The notes beneath the pieces were generated by a model. The model was not told the DNA's origin. It saw only the letters and a program-made list of their open reading frames with translations, and ran no database searches. This document shows, piece after piece, positions 10,665 through 18,949 of a DNA stretch of 64,000 nucleotides. The position numbers were made by a program, and so were the translations under genes. This DNA is from a bacterium (GTDB lineage Bacteria; 4484-113; JAFGCY01), in contig JADZFO010000023.1 of the NCBI GenBank assembly GCA_020849855.1, forward strand, positions 1-64,000, in the 5' to 3' direction. Within the stretch, counting starts at the first letter, position 1. Each line of letters opens with the position of its first letter.

Positions 10665-11117
10665 ATGAGCACTATGGTTGACACCGGCCTGCTGATCAGC
10701 AGCCTGGACTACGTAACCGTCATGGTCAAGGACCAGGACGCCGCGCTGAACTTCTACACCGGAGTCCTCGGCTTTGAGCGCGTGGACGACGAGCAGTTCG
10801 GCTCGGGCCAGCGCTGGCTGACGGTCGGCCTGCCGGGCGCCCAGACCCGCATCGTGCTGTTCGCCGACCCGCACGCGCATGCCGACGAGGGCGGCTGCTG
10901 CGGCAGCGGCGGCTGCGGCTCCTGTGGCAGCGGTGTCGAATATGCCTGGACCGGCATGGTGATGCGCACCGAAGACATCAACGCGGCCTTCGAGAACCTG
11001 CAGGGCAAGGGCGTGACTTTCCTGCAGCCGCCGCAGGAGAAAAGCTGGGGCGTGATCGACGCGCTCTTCTCCGATCTGGACGGCAATGTCTTCAATCTGG
11101 TGCAGCGCAAGAAGTAG
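10665..11117 (+). CDS. VOC superfamily protein with a Cys/Gly-rich insertion
   Basis: 150 residues. The beta-alpha-beta-beta-beta pattern of glyoxalase/bleomycin-resistance proteins is clear: LDYVTVMVKDQDAALNFYT at the start, GQRWLTVGLPG in the middle, and LFSDLDGNVFNLVQ at the end. Between residues ~70 and 88 there is an insert with five cysteines (CCGSGGCGSCGSG preceded by HAHADEGG) that VOC proteins normally lack; it could bind a metal. Function is unassigned. The ATG at 10665 has the G-rich GAGGGGTAGG upstream, and also a TAGGAT five bases before it, so a leaderless start is possible. Confidence 0.75.
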   Translation: MSTMVDTGLLISSLDYVTVMVKDQDAALNFYTGVLGFERVDDEQFGSGQRWLTVGLPGAQTRIVLFADPHAHADEGGCCGSGGCGSCGSGVEYAWTGMVMRTEDINAAFENLQGKGVTFLQPPQEKSWGVIDALFSDLDGNVFNLVQRKK

Positions 11118-11156
11118 CTGAAAACTGCTGCAGCTATCGGAAGCACGCTGAGTGGA

Positions 11157-11162
11157 TATAAT
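11157..11162 (+). promoter_or_regulatory. -10 element of the PKD/dockerin-like lipoprotein gene
   Basis: Perfect TATAAT 29 bases before ATG 11192. The leader carries the ribosome-binding site GAAGGGAGAGGGA. Confidence 0.5.
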
Positions 11163-11191
11163 TCTCAGATCACCCGCTGAAGGGAGAGGGA

Positions 11192-13939
11192 ATGAGGACT
11201 GCTCAGCGTCGGATCCTGCCCGCTAATGCCCTGACCATTGAAAAGCGCCTGTATGGTGGCCTTGTGCTGGCCGCCTTGGTGCTTTTCTGCGCTGCCTGCG
11301 GCAGCGGGAGCGCGCCTGAACCTGCAAGAGGCGCGGACAGCATCGAGCTGCAGATCTATCCCGAAACCTTTGTGGCCGGCGGCAGCGCGGATTCCATCCG
11401 CCTGCGCGAGACGGCCGCCTCCCGCAGTGAGGGCCTGCGGCTGCGCAACTTCGTGCTGGAGGCCCGGGGGGCGCGGGAGCTGAAAGCCCTGGCCTTCAGG
11501 CTGGAGTTCGACCCGCAGCGCTTTAGCCCGGTTTCAGCGGACCCGGTGAGCCAGCCGGGAAGCGCCGATGAGCTGCTGAGCCTGGAGCTGGGTGCCGAGC
11601 CGGGGGTCTTTGAAGCCGCGCAGATGCTGGTGCGTCCGCAGGATAAACCCGGCCGGGGTATCAGCGGCGACACTGTGCTGTACCGCTTCAGCTTCGCCGA
11701 GCGAGCCCAGGCTGCGGCTGTGCGCCGGGCCAGCGCGGTCCCGCAGAGCGACGATGCCCGAAGCAGTCTGGTGTTCAATCCCGTCGGCCCGCAGCTTGAA
11801 TGGCGCCTCTTCAACCCTGGCGACTACAGCCAGGACGGACAGGTGCTGGCCTCTGACCTGACCCCGATCGGCATCCACTTCAACGAAGACGTTCCTGCCG
11901 GCACTGACCCTGACGGCCGCGACGAGAACAGCGTGCAGGATGTGATCGACGGCAACAATGACGGCACGGTTGCGGTGGCTGACCTGACCGCGATTGGACT
12001 TAACTTCCAGAACAAGATTCTCAGTTACAACATTTATCGCAGCAGCGATCCTCTCGATGTGCCAAGCAGTAATGACGGACCAAATGGACCAGGCACAGTC
12101 ACCGTGGCGAATGTGCTGATGTCCCAGTCAAGCGGAAGCGCAGGCACGGAAAGGGTCTTCTTTGACTTCGGTCTTGCCGGAGACCCGGAAGGCGCGATTT
12201 ACTGGGTACGGCCTAACGACGGGGTCAGTGACGGCACCCCCAGTACTGCTGTGCTGGGTGCCAACGAAGCCAATGAGGATCCCCTGGCCAGCCTGGAGGC
12301 GGATGTGCTCAGCGGCCTTGCGCCGTTGACGGTGAATTTTGATGCCTCAGCCACTGTCGATGATGGGCCCTTCTCTGAACTCAGCTTCAGCTGGGACTTT
12401 GACGGCGATGGCAGCTTTGATGACGCAAGTGGGAACACAGCGCAGATCCAGCACACCTACGAGAGCGCCGGGTCTTTCGAGCCGCTGGTCAGGGTTGAGG
12501 ATTCCGAACAGGGTGTTGGAACCGCCAGTATAGAAATCATAGTCAGCGTGCCCGGAAATTTGCCGCCTGTGGCAGACCTGGTGCTGTCGGCCCCGGATAA
12601 CCAGGTACCTGCGCTGGTTTCGATGGACGCCGGCAACAGCGTCGACCCAGACGGGAGTATCGTTGAGTACCGCTTCGACTACGATTCTGACGGCCGCTTC
12701 GAGCGCACTCTTCCAGGCAATGTAGACCCGATTCTGCAGCTCAACATGGGGGTTTCGGGCCTGCTTGAGGTCACTGTCCAGGTCGTGGATGATCAGGGAG
12801 GCGTTGACGAGGCCACCGCAAGCGTGAGCATATTCAACGGCTTCTCACCGGCAATTGTCGCGAACACCGGGAAGATCCAGCCCGTGGATATTGCCGCCGG
12901 CGCATTCAATCGCAGCCCCAGCAGCAGCAGCCGCTTCCTGGCTGCCTGGATGGACTCGGGCCAGCAACTTTTCCATGCGATCTCAGAGGACTCCAGTGCT
13001 AACAATTGGCGCGATCCGGTCCTGGTCACTGAAGAGGGCTGTGAACTTGAACATGCTTCCCTTCACCTGGGTGTGATCGGCGGTGTCCCGGTAATTGCGT
13101 ATATCGATGAGGTGACCGGCAACCGACTGCGCTATGTCCGAGCGGTGGATGCCGACGGGCAGATCTGGGGCAGCCCGCTGATCGTTACATCCGGCAGCCG
13201 CTTCCGCTCGCCAAGCCTGCGGATTGTGGACGGTTTCCCGGCGATTGCATATTTTTCTGAGGCCGCCACACCAACCGGCAACGCCACGGCATTCTTTGTA
13301 CGCGCACGCAACAGCAATGGCACTGGCTCCTGGGATCCGCCGGTAACGATTGACAGCGGTCTGGAACGGGTGGAGAACGTGCCCACTCCAAGGATCCAGC
13401 TGCTCTTCGCCAGTGGCGATGACGAGCCGGCCATTCTGTTCAACAGCTCGGGCTTGTTCAGAGAGAGGGCTGACAACAAGCGTGGAAGCGACTGGGATGG
13501 AGGCGTGTCGTCATGTGTAGTGGAGGACGTGCTCGGCTTTTCCTTCCAGTTCGAATCGGGAGACGAGGGAGTTGGCGCTGTAGTCGTGCGTAACCCCGAT
13601 ACGAATGTGCGAACTGTCTCAGCCTCGCATCCAACCAACGTCTTTGGCGCATTCAGCAACCTCTTTCCTGCGGATGACCTGGTGGATTCGTCAACCGGAA
13701 TAGGATCCTTGATTGAATTCCGCCGCAAGGGCGGAATCTGCACACTGGTTTACTTTGACGCAGTGGACAAGGTGCTGAAATATGTCGAGTCCACGGATGA
13801 CAGCGGCGAAGATTACAATACGCCCATGGTCGTCGACTTTGTCGACAGCGGCATTTTCGATATGGGTGTGCTGAACGGCAAGACGATTATTGTCTACTTT
13901 GACGCTGCTGAACGGAGGATCAAATCGTCCACCTTCTAG
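11192..13939 (+). CDS. Lipoprotein with cohesin-like, dockerin-like and PKD domains
   Basis: 915 residues. Lipobox FCAAC follows a short charged and then hydrophobic start. Residues ~45-200 resemble a cohesin-like beta-sandwich (LKALAFRLEFDPQRF). Residues ~210-275 hold two dockerin-like calcium repeats, DYSQDGQVLASDLTPIG and DGNNDGTVAVADLTAIG. Two PKD domains follow (~355-450 and ~455-545; W-D-F-D-G-D-G is seen in the first). The rest has propeller-like repeats (G-G-V-P-V-I-A-Y, G-F-P-A-I-A-Y) like those of the protein at 1988. It is probably a surface protein; no enzyme domain is visible. Codon use becomes slightly less GC-rich towards the C-terminus. Confidence 0.75.
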   Translation: MRTAQRRILPANALTIEKRLYGGLVLAALVLFCAACGSGSAPEPARGADSIELQIYPETFVAGGSADSIRLRETAASRSEGLRLRNFVLEARGARELKALAFRLEFDPQRFSPVSADPVSQPGSADELLSLELGAEPGVFEAAQMLVRPQDKPGRGISGDTVLYRFSFAERAQAAAVRRASAVPQSDDARSSLVFNPVGPQLEWRLFNPGDYSQDGQVLASDLTPIGIHFNEDVPAGTDPDGRDENSVQDVIDGNNDGTVAVADLTAIGLNFQNKILSYNIYRSSDPLDVPSSNDGPNGPGTVTVANVLMSQSSGSAGTERVFFDFGLAGDPEGAIYWVRPNDGVSDGTPSTAVLGANEANEDPLASLEADVLSGLAPLTVNFDASATVDDGPFSELSFSWDFDGDGSFDDASGNTAQIQHTYESAGSFEPLVRVEDSEQGVGTASIEIIVSVPGNLPPVADLVLSAPDNQVPALVSMDAGNSVDPDGSIVEYRFDYDSDGRFERTLPGNVDPILQLNMGVSGLLEVTVQVVDDQGGVDEATASVSIFNGFSPAIVANTGKIQPVDIAAGAFNRSPSSSSRFLAAWMDSGQQLFHAISEDSSANNWRDPVLVTEEGCELEHASLHLGVIGGVPVIAYIDEVTGNRLRYVRAVDADGQIWGSPLIVTSGSRFRSPSLRIVDGFPAIAYFSEAATPTGNATAFFVRARNSNGTGSWDPPVTIDSGLERVENVPTPRIQLLFASGDDEPAILFNSSGLFRERADNKRGSDWDGGVSSCVVEDVLGFSFQFESGDEGVGAVVVRNPDTNVRTVSASHPTNVFGAFSNLFPADDLVDSSTGIGSLIEFRRKGGICTLVYFDAVDKVLKYVESTDDSGEDYNTPMVVDFVDSGIFDMGVLNGKTIIVYFDAAERRIKSSTF

Positions 13940-13971
13940 CCCGTCAGCAGCGTATGGCAGCCGCCGCAGGA

Positions 13972-13977
13972 TAGAAT
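13972..13977 (+). promoter_or_regulatory. -10 element TAGAAT for a leaderless ATG start
   Basis: TAGAAT ends five bases before ATG 13983 with no ribosome-binding site between. Confidence 0.4.
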
Positions 13978-13982
13978 CCGGC

Positions 13983-14999
13983 ATGCGCAATACCCGCTTC
14001 GGGCTGGCTGGCCTCGTGCTTGCTTTGCTGCTGCTGTGCAGCGGCTGCTTTGATGTGAACGAGGACGTCACCGTTCGCTCTGACCTCTCCGGCATCTATG
14101 CCCTCAAGCTGACCATGCCGGAGCGCCTGGCGGCGATGGGCGAGATGCTGCCCGGCGAGCACTCCGGCGGCGACCCTGAGCGCAACTTCGAGGAGCTGAA
14201 GTCCCGTCTGGAGCAGGAGAAGTTCATCGAGAGCGCAACAGTCAGCTCGGCCACCGAGGGCTCGGTGCGTTTCTACAGCATCGAGATCCGCGCCAGGGAT
14301 ATGCGCAAGCTGAGTGAGTACTTCGCCGCGCAGACTGAGGCAGAGACCGGCGGGCCCTTCAAGCTGAGCTACAAGCTGGAGCGCCAGGGCTTTGGCAAGT
14401 TCCGCTTCACCCGCGAGCTGAACTTCAACGCCATGGAAGGCATGGGTATGCCGGACGTGGGCGCAGGCGGCGCTGCCGAAGAAGGGGACACAGCGGAAAG
14501 CGCCGCGTCTGAGGGGACGCAGGCCGATGCCTCTGCCGCTCAGACGGACAGCTCTGCGGAAGGCGTGCGCAGCCTGAAGGACAAGGTGCTGGACCAGGGC
14601 CGCGACGCGCTGAGCCAGGGGATCGACCAGGGAATTGAGCAGGGCCGCAAGGCGCTGGGCGGACTGGGCGGCCTGCTTGGCGGCCTGATGGGAGATGCCC
14701 TGCTCAGTGAGCATTACTACACCGTGCGTTTCTATGCCAACGGCATCGAAAGCAATGATGCCGCCCCGCTGCCCGACGGCAAGGGTGTGGAATGGCGTAT
14801 CCCGATGTCGGAGCTGGCTGGCCCCGGCGCGGCGCCCCGGACCCTGAGCGCCGACTTCAAGGCCATCGGAATCTCCGGCGCGGCCATGCTGATGCTGACT
14901 CTGCTGGTGATGTTCCTCACCGCGGGACTTGTCATCGGCATTGCTGTGACCGGGGCGCGGAGACGGCGCAGGGCGGCGGACAGCAAGCCGGCGGCCTAG
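13983..14999 (+). CDS. Lipoprotein with C-terminal membrane helix (DUF3153/LppM-like)
   Basis: 338 residues. A signal peptide with lipobox LCSGC is followed by CFDVNEDVTVRSDLSG, the start pattern I associate with DUF3153/LppM-type proteins. The middle is charged and then low in complexity (Ala/Glu/Ser), followed by GGLGGLLGGLMG. A single membrane segment (about 300-325) and an Arg-rich cytoplasmic tail (RRRRRA) end the protein. It is therefore probably held both by lipid and by a helix. Function is unknown. The neighbouring genes at 15036-16528 also encode membrane proteins but start from their own promoter. Confidence 0.65.
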   Translation: MRNTRFGLAGLVLALLLLCSGCFDVNEDVTVRSDLSGIYALKLTMPERLAAMGEMLPGEHSGGDPERNFEELKSRLEQEKFIESATVSSATEGSVRFYSIEIRARDMRKLSEYFAAQTEAETGGPFKLSYKLERQGFGKFRFTRELNFNAMEGMGMPDVGAGGAAEEGDTAESAASEGTQADASAAQTDSSAEGVRSLKDKVLDQGRDALSQGIDQGIEQGRKALGGLGGLLGGLMGDALLSEHYYTVRFYANGIESNDAAPLPDGKGVEWRIPMSELAGPGAAPRTLSADFKAIGISGAAMLMLTLLVMFLTAGLVIGIAVTGARRRRRAADSKPAA

Positions 15000-15022
15000 T
15001 TCCTTCCGCGGCGCCAGCCTGC

Positions 15023-15028
15023 TATATT
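15023..15028 (+). promoter_or_regulatory. Extended -10 element (TGCTATATT) for a leaderless GTG start
   Basis: TATATT preceded by TGC ends seven bases before GTG 15036. No ribosome-binding site is present between them. Confidence 0.5.
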
Positions 15029-15035
15029 TCAAGCC

Positions 15036-15488
15036 GTGAAGACCCTGCTGAGAAACACGCTTCCGCCGCTGCTGCTGATCGGCCCGCTGGCGCTGTTCTG
15101 CGCCTACATGGCATCTGACACCACTAAGAACGCGCCGCAGTTCTACCGCGACAGCCTGCTTTATCCGCAGCTTTTCTGCGCACTCAGCCTGGGCATACTG
15201 GTCTTCGCGCTGTATCGCCTGCCCCGGGCGCAGGCGATGTATGGCTTCCTGATCGGCACGGTGGTGGGCGGCACCATCGCCGTCGGCACCGGCATGTTCG
15301 GCATGATGATGCTGGCCTTCAGCGGCGACGCGGGCATGGACAAGGCGGCCGAAGTGCTGCCGGCCACGCTGAGCATCTTCGCCGCGCTGGTGCTGGGGCC
15401 GCTGGTTATGGGGGCTGGCCTCGGCGCACTGATCGGCCAGAACATCTCGCGCCCGGCGCCGCAGGTCCAGCCGGGAGGCCCGGCGTGA
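15036..15488 (+). CDS. Small polytopic membrane protein, unknown
   Basis: 150 residues with four likely membrane segments (about 8-24, 42-60, 70-92, 108-130). No family recognised. It is the first gene of a three-gene unit: its stop overlaps the start of the next gene by four bases (GTGA), which suggests coupled translation. Confidence 0.6.
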   Translation: MKTLLRNTLPPLLLIGPLALFCAYMASDTTKNAPQFYRDSLLYPQLFCALSLGILVFALYRLPRAQAMYGFLIGTVVGGTIAVGTGMFGMMMLAFSGDAGMDKAAEVLPATLSIFAALVLGPLVMGAGLGALIGQNISRPAPQVQPGGPA

Positions 15489-15961
15489 GCCAGGCGGATA
15501 CCGGTGGCCCTTCCGGCCTGCTGCGCTATCCCTGGCTATCCGCGCTGCTGTGCGTGGTGCCCTGGCTTTACATCGCCTGGAACTTCTGGAGCGATACGGC
15601 TGGGCAGGCTTATGTGCCGGGCGAAGAGGCGCGGCGCTTCGCCCTGGTGTATGTACTGGCGGGCCTTTGCGTCGCCGCTCTTGCCTACCTGATCCTGCTG
15701 CCGCGGCGCGGCTTCGGGCCGCGGATCGGCGCGGTGGCGGGTTCCTGCTGCGCCTGGCCGCTGGCCTTCTTCGGCGCGGTCTTCGGCTTCATGCTGCTGA
15801 TGCTGCTTGGCGTTAACGGCAATGAACAGCAGCAGCTGCAGGCCAAGTGGGCCTATACCTGGAGCGTCATCGCCAGCCTCGCCGTGCCGCAGATCATCCT
15901 GATCCTGCTGGGCAGCATGATCGGCGGCGCCTTTGTGAAGCGCCAGGCAGGCGGCGAATAG
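15485..15961 (+). CDS. Small polytopic membrane protein, unknown
   Basis: 158 residues, GTG start in a GTGA overlap with the gene before it. Four membrane segments are visible (about 14-34, 52-72, 82-106, 125-150), the same layout as its neighbour, so the two may form a heteromeric pair. This is inferred from arrangement only. Confidence 0.6.
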   Translation: MSQADTGGPSGLLRYPWLSALLCVVPWLYIAWNFWSDTAGQAYVPGEEARRFALVYVLAGLCVAALAYLILLPRRGFGPRIGAVAGSCCAWPLAFFGAVFGFMLLMLLGVNGNEQQQLQAKWAYTWSVIASLAVPQIILILLGSMIGGAFVKRQAGGE

Positions 15962-16528
15962 ATGGACTCGCTGGGCCTGCTGCTGAACTCCGCCGCCAGC
16001 CTTGGCACTCTGGCCGCGGCGCTGCTGGCCTGGCAGTCGATCCTGCTATTGCGGCGGGAGCTGGAGACCTCCGACCGCTTCAAGCGCGCCGACCTGATCA
16101 ACGAACTCACCCGCGCCTTTTATGACGACGAAGACCTGGTCAACCACTTTCTGCACCTCAGCTACAGCCCGGACTACCGCTTTGACATCGCGCGCTTTGA
16201 GGGCACCCACGGCCAGCCCAATGTCGAGCATGTCCAGCTGGCGCGGCGCGAGGACCGCCTGACCAGCGAGCTGCTGGACCTGCTGAACAGCGTCTGCTTC
16301 TATGTTGAGCAGCGCATGCTGACGGCGGAAGAGATCGCCTCCACCGGCCTGGGCTATGTCATCGCGCGGGTCTGGCGGCACGGCGCCGTGCAACAGTACA
16401 TCGCCTGGGTCGACCAGCCCAATCCCGGCTCAAGCGCACAGGCCAGCGCCTTCGCCCATTTCCGAAGGCACGCGCCGGCGATCACGCTGCTGAAGTATCC
16501 TGTCTCACAGAAGCATCAGCGCGGCTAA
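15962..16528 (+). CDS. Membrane-anchored protein resembling DUF4760 proteins
   Basis: 188 residues. One N-terminal membrane helix (about 5-28) is followed by a cytoplasmic helical domain with ADLINELTRAFYDDEDLVNHF and SELLDLLNSVCFYVEQRMLT. This pattern, a helix followed by a four-helix-like region with a 'lldllN..c.yve' segment, is what I recall for DUF4760-type proteins. The ATG follows the TAG stop of the previous gene directly, so it is probably translated by coupling. Function is unknown. Confidence 0.6.
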   Translation: MDSLGLLLNSAASLGTLAAALLAWQSILLLRRELETSDRFKRADLINELTRAFYDDEDLVNHFLHLSYSPDYRFDIARFEGTHGQPNVEHVQLARREDRLTSELLDLLNSVCFYVEQRMLTAEEIASTGLGYVIARVWRHGAVQQYIAWVDQPNPGSSAQASAFAHFRRHAPAITLLKYPVSQKHQRG

Positions 16529-16592
16529 TCGACGATCGACTACTGTCAGCGTGGGCCGTGCTAGTATCTTGGATCTGCTCTTTCAGGAGTCC

Positions 16593-16982
16593 ATGATGCT
16601 GACCTTCGCCTCCATCATCACAGTTAACGTCACCGATCAGCAGGCCGCGCTGGCATTCTACCGAGACAAGCTGGGCTTTGAAGTGCGCGATGACGCGGAG
16701 TTCATGCCCGGTGCGCGCTGGGTTACGGTCGCCCCACCAGGCGCGCAGACCAGCTTTTCGCTGTGGCCGCTGTCCGGGCCAGGGCCCGAAGGCCGCACAG
16801 CCGGCGGCTTCAAGGGTCTCAGCTTCGCCTGCGACAACGCCCAGGCGACCCACGACGATTTTGCCGCCAAGGGTATTACCATCACCCAGGCGCCGCAGAT
16901 GATGCCCTGGGGCCTGCAGTTCATGTTCGCCGACCAGGATGGCAATGTGTTTAACGTGGTTGGTCCCGGCGGGACGATGTAG
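16593..16982 (+). CDS. VOC superfamily protein (glyoxalase-like)
   Basis: 129 residues with the single-domain VOC pattern: ITVNVTDQQAALAFYRDKLG, GARWVTVAPPG and a closing MFADQDGNVFNVVG. It lacks the Cys-rich insert of the VOC protein at 10665 and is closer to the ordinary family. The start is the first of two adjacent ATGs (16593, 16596), with CAGGAG upstream and a TAGTAT at 16562-16567. Substrate cannot be told from the sequence. Confidence 0.8.
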   Translation: MMLTFASIITVNVTDQQAALAFYRDKLGFEVRDDAEFMPGARWVTVAPPGAQTSFSLWPLSGPGPEGRTAGGFKGLSFACDNAQATHDDFAAKGITITQAPQMMPWGLQFMFADQDGNVFNVVGPGGTM

Positions 16983-16999
16983 GCTGTCGTCACTGCACC

Positions 17000-17005
17000 T
17001 AGAAT
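17000..17005 (+). promoter_or_regulatory. -10 element TAGAAT for a leaderless ATG start
   Basis: TAGAAT ends seven bases before ATG 17013. An earlier in-frame ATG (17004) overlaps the hexamer and would not be transcribed in full. Confidence 0.4.
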
Positions 17006-17012
17006 GGTGCCG

Positions 17013-17864
17013 ATGGACTTCTCCCCAGCCGAGCCTGCCGATGTCGTGCCAGCGCTGCCAGAACTTGCCTCGCAGACGCATGCGTCGTTATCATCTGGCC
17101 CCCCCGCCATCCTCGTAGAGCGCCTGACCAAGAAATACGACAAGCTGACGGCTGTTGACGACATCAGCTTTATGGTGCCGCGTGGGGAGTTCTTCGGCTT
17201 TCTTGGCCCCAACGGCGCGGGTAAGTCCACCACCATCCGCGTGCTCTGCGGCCTGGCCCGCGCGGACTACCAGCGGATCCAGATCGCCGGCCGCGACCTG
17301 CGCTCGGAGCCGCTGGGGGTGAAGGCCTCGATCGGCGTGATGCTGGAAGAGCCGGTGCTTTATGAGCGCCTCTCGGCGCGTGAGCACCTGCGTTTCACCG
17401 GCCAGCTCTACGGACTTTCGGAGGCCGCGGCCAGCGCGCGCTCAGAGGAGCTGCTGAGCCTGCTGGCGATGGCCGACTATGCCGACCGCATGATAGTGGA
17501 CTACAGCCAGGGCATGCGCAAGAAGACCGCCCTGGCCTGCGCCATGATCCACCGCCCGCCGGTGATGTTCCTTGACGAGCCCTTCAACGGCATCGACACG
17601 GTCAGCGCGCGGCAGATCAAGGACCTGCTGCGGCGGCGGGTGGAACAGGAAGGTGTGACGATCCTCTTCTCCAGCCATGTGATGGAAGTGGTGGAGAAGC
17701 TCTGCACCGGCGTAGCGATCATCCACAAGGGCCGCATCGTTCTCTCCGACACGATGGCCGGTCTGCGCGCGCGCCCGGGCTTCAGCAGCATGGAGGACCT
17801 GTTCATCAGCGCAGTCGGCGAGCAGCATCTGGTGGGCAGCGAAGACGCCAGCTGGCTGGGCTGA
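17013..17864 (+). CDS. ABC transporter ATP-binding protein (ABC-2 exporter type)
   Basis: 283 residues. After ~30 linker residues come Walker A GPNGAGKST, signature YSQGM, Walker B VMFLDEPF and switch SSHVMEV. At the Q-loop position the sequence reads GVMLEEPVLYE, with Glu where Gln is usual; some BcrA-like exporter ATPases have the same. Such proteins pair with ABC-2 permeases. No permease is adjacent; the ABC-2 permease at 25453 is 7.6 kb away and may or may not be the partner. The next gene is convergent. Confidence 0.85.
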   Translation: MDFSPAEPADVVPALPELASQTHASLSSGPPAILVERLTKKYDKLTAVDDISFMVPRGEFFGFLGPNGAGKSTTIRVLCGLARADYQRIQIAGRDLRSEPLGVKASIGVMLEEPVLYERLSAREHLRFTGQLYGLSEAAASARSEELLSLLAMADYADRMIVDYSQGMRKKTALACAMIHRPPVMFLDEPFNGIDTVSARQIKDLLRRRVEQEGVTILFSSHVMEVVEKLCTGVAIIHKGRIVLSDTMAGLRARPGFSSMEDLFISAVGEQHLVGSEDASWLG

Positions 17865-17888
17865 TCCCGCAGGGGCGGCTGCACGCGC

Positions 17889-18902
17889 TCAACAGGCTGA
17901 GTTCCCTTCCCTTTCGGGGCCAGGAGCCGAAGTCTCCGAGGCTGCCAGTCCTGAGGACTTCAGCTCCTGGGCTTCCAGCGCGTCAGCTCCGTGGCTGTCC
18001 AGTTCCTCAAGCTCAAAGTTCCCCTGCAGCAGGTCAATCAGTGCCTCACGCTTGGCCGCTATGCGGACGGCTTCCCGCAGGCCCAGCCAGAGGTAAGCCG
18101 CGGCGAAGCCACAGCCCCAGAAGTTGAACAGGTTGATCTCAAGCCCGCTGGCCTTGAGATCGGTGAAGAGCTGAGCGGCCCACTCAAAGGCTCCGGGAAA
18201 TGGACTGTCCGGCAAGTTGAAATAGCGCAGCACAACAATGGTCGCTGAAGAAAGCAGAATCACAGCGACATAGATAAGCAGCCACTTGAGCATCCACAAG
18301 CCACAGCCTGTGAGCATCTGCGCCGTGGGGTCCCTGGCTTCGCCTGGCGCTTCATTTGCTGATGCGCTCGACTCCTTCCAGCCCAGATCCTGCTTGATCA
18401 GGTCGAAGTTCGCCAGCAGGTCGCTGAAACGGCGCTGCAGGCTGCCGGGGCTTTCGGTCCGGCGGCGGTCCTTCAGGCCCAGCAGCTTAGTTTTGTCCTC
18501 GTTCGCGCTGGCGCGATCCTTGCCCAGCGATGGCAGGCGCTGGTAAGCCTCGTCGCTGAGCAGCAGCTCCAGCACCGGAGTCTCAAGCAGAAAGCGGCGA
18601 TTCTCTTTGTATGCGCTGGATCGCTCCCCATCCAGCACGCGCTGATGAGTACGAAGAAAGACGATCACGCCGAGCAGGCCGCTAATGGCGGGCCAGATCC
18701 AGGCCGTTGGAGGAAAAGTGATCGGTTCTTCGGGACCCAGGAGAAGCGTCTCCAGCGGAGTCCCGCGCAGCATGGCCCAGTGAAAGGTAAATGCGGCGCC
18801 GGCGATAAAGGAGAGAAAGAAGCCAGCGACTTTGGCGCCCAGAACCTGCTGGCGCGCATCAGCCTGCAGGCGGCGATACAGCTCAGTACTGAAGCTCTTC
18901 AA
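17889..18902 (-). CDS. Membrane protein, first of three tandem paralogues
   Basis: 337 residues. Two membrane segments lie near the N-terminus (about 25-45, 67-85) and two more past the middle (about 208-228, 260-280). Between them is a cytoplasmic domain with the family pattern FLLETPVLELLLSDEAYQRL-PSLGK and a second block RRFSDLLANFD. The genes at 18950 and 19886 encode proteins of the same architecture (LLDGMLLEKLLSEEAYERL and LTDGMLLERVLDPYAYEQL). The start is TTG 18902, seven bases after a TATCAT. This copy has a longer acidic tail and lacks the GLGWG end of the other two. Function is unknown. Confidence 0.6.
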   Translation of the reverse strand: MKSFSTELYRRLQADARQQVLGAKVAGFFLSFIAGAAFTFHWAMLRGTPLETLLLGPEEPITFPPTAWIWPAISGLLGVIVFLRTHQRVLDGERSSAYKENRRFLLETPVLELLLSDEAYQRLPSLGKDRASANEDKTKLLGLKDRRRTESPGSLQRRFSDLLANFDLIKQDLGWKESSASANEAPGEARDPTAQMLTGCGLWMLKWLLIYVAVILLSSATIVVLRYFNLPDSPFPGAFEWAAQLFTDLKASGLEINLFNFWGCGFAAAYLWLGLREAVRIAAKREALIDLLQGNFELEELDSHGADALEAQELKSSGLAASETSAPGPEREGNSAC

Positions 18903-18909
18903 TACTGCA

Positions 18910-18915
18910 ATGATA
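18910..18915 (-). promoter_or_regulatory. -10 element TATCAT for a leaderless TTG start
   Basis: TATCAT on the minus strand ends seven bases before TTG 18902. Confidence 0.35.
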
Positions 18916-18949
18916 AACGCCTGCCGCTGTCGCCAGCCCGCAGCAGCGC

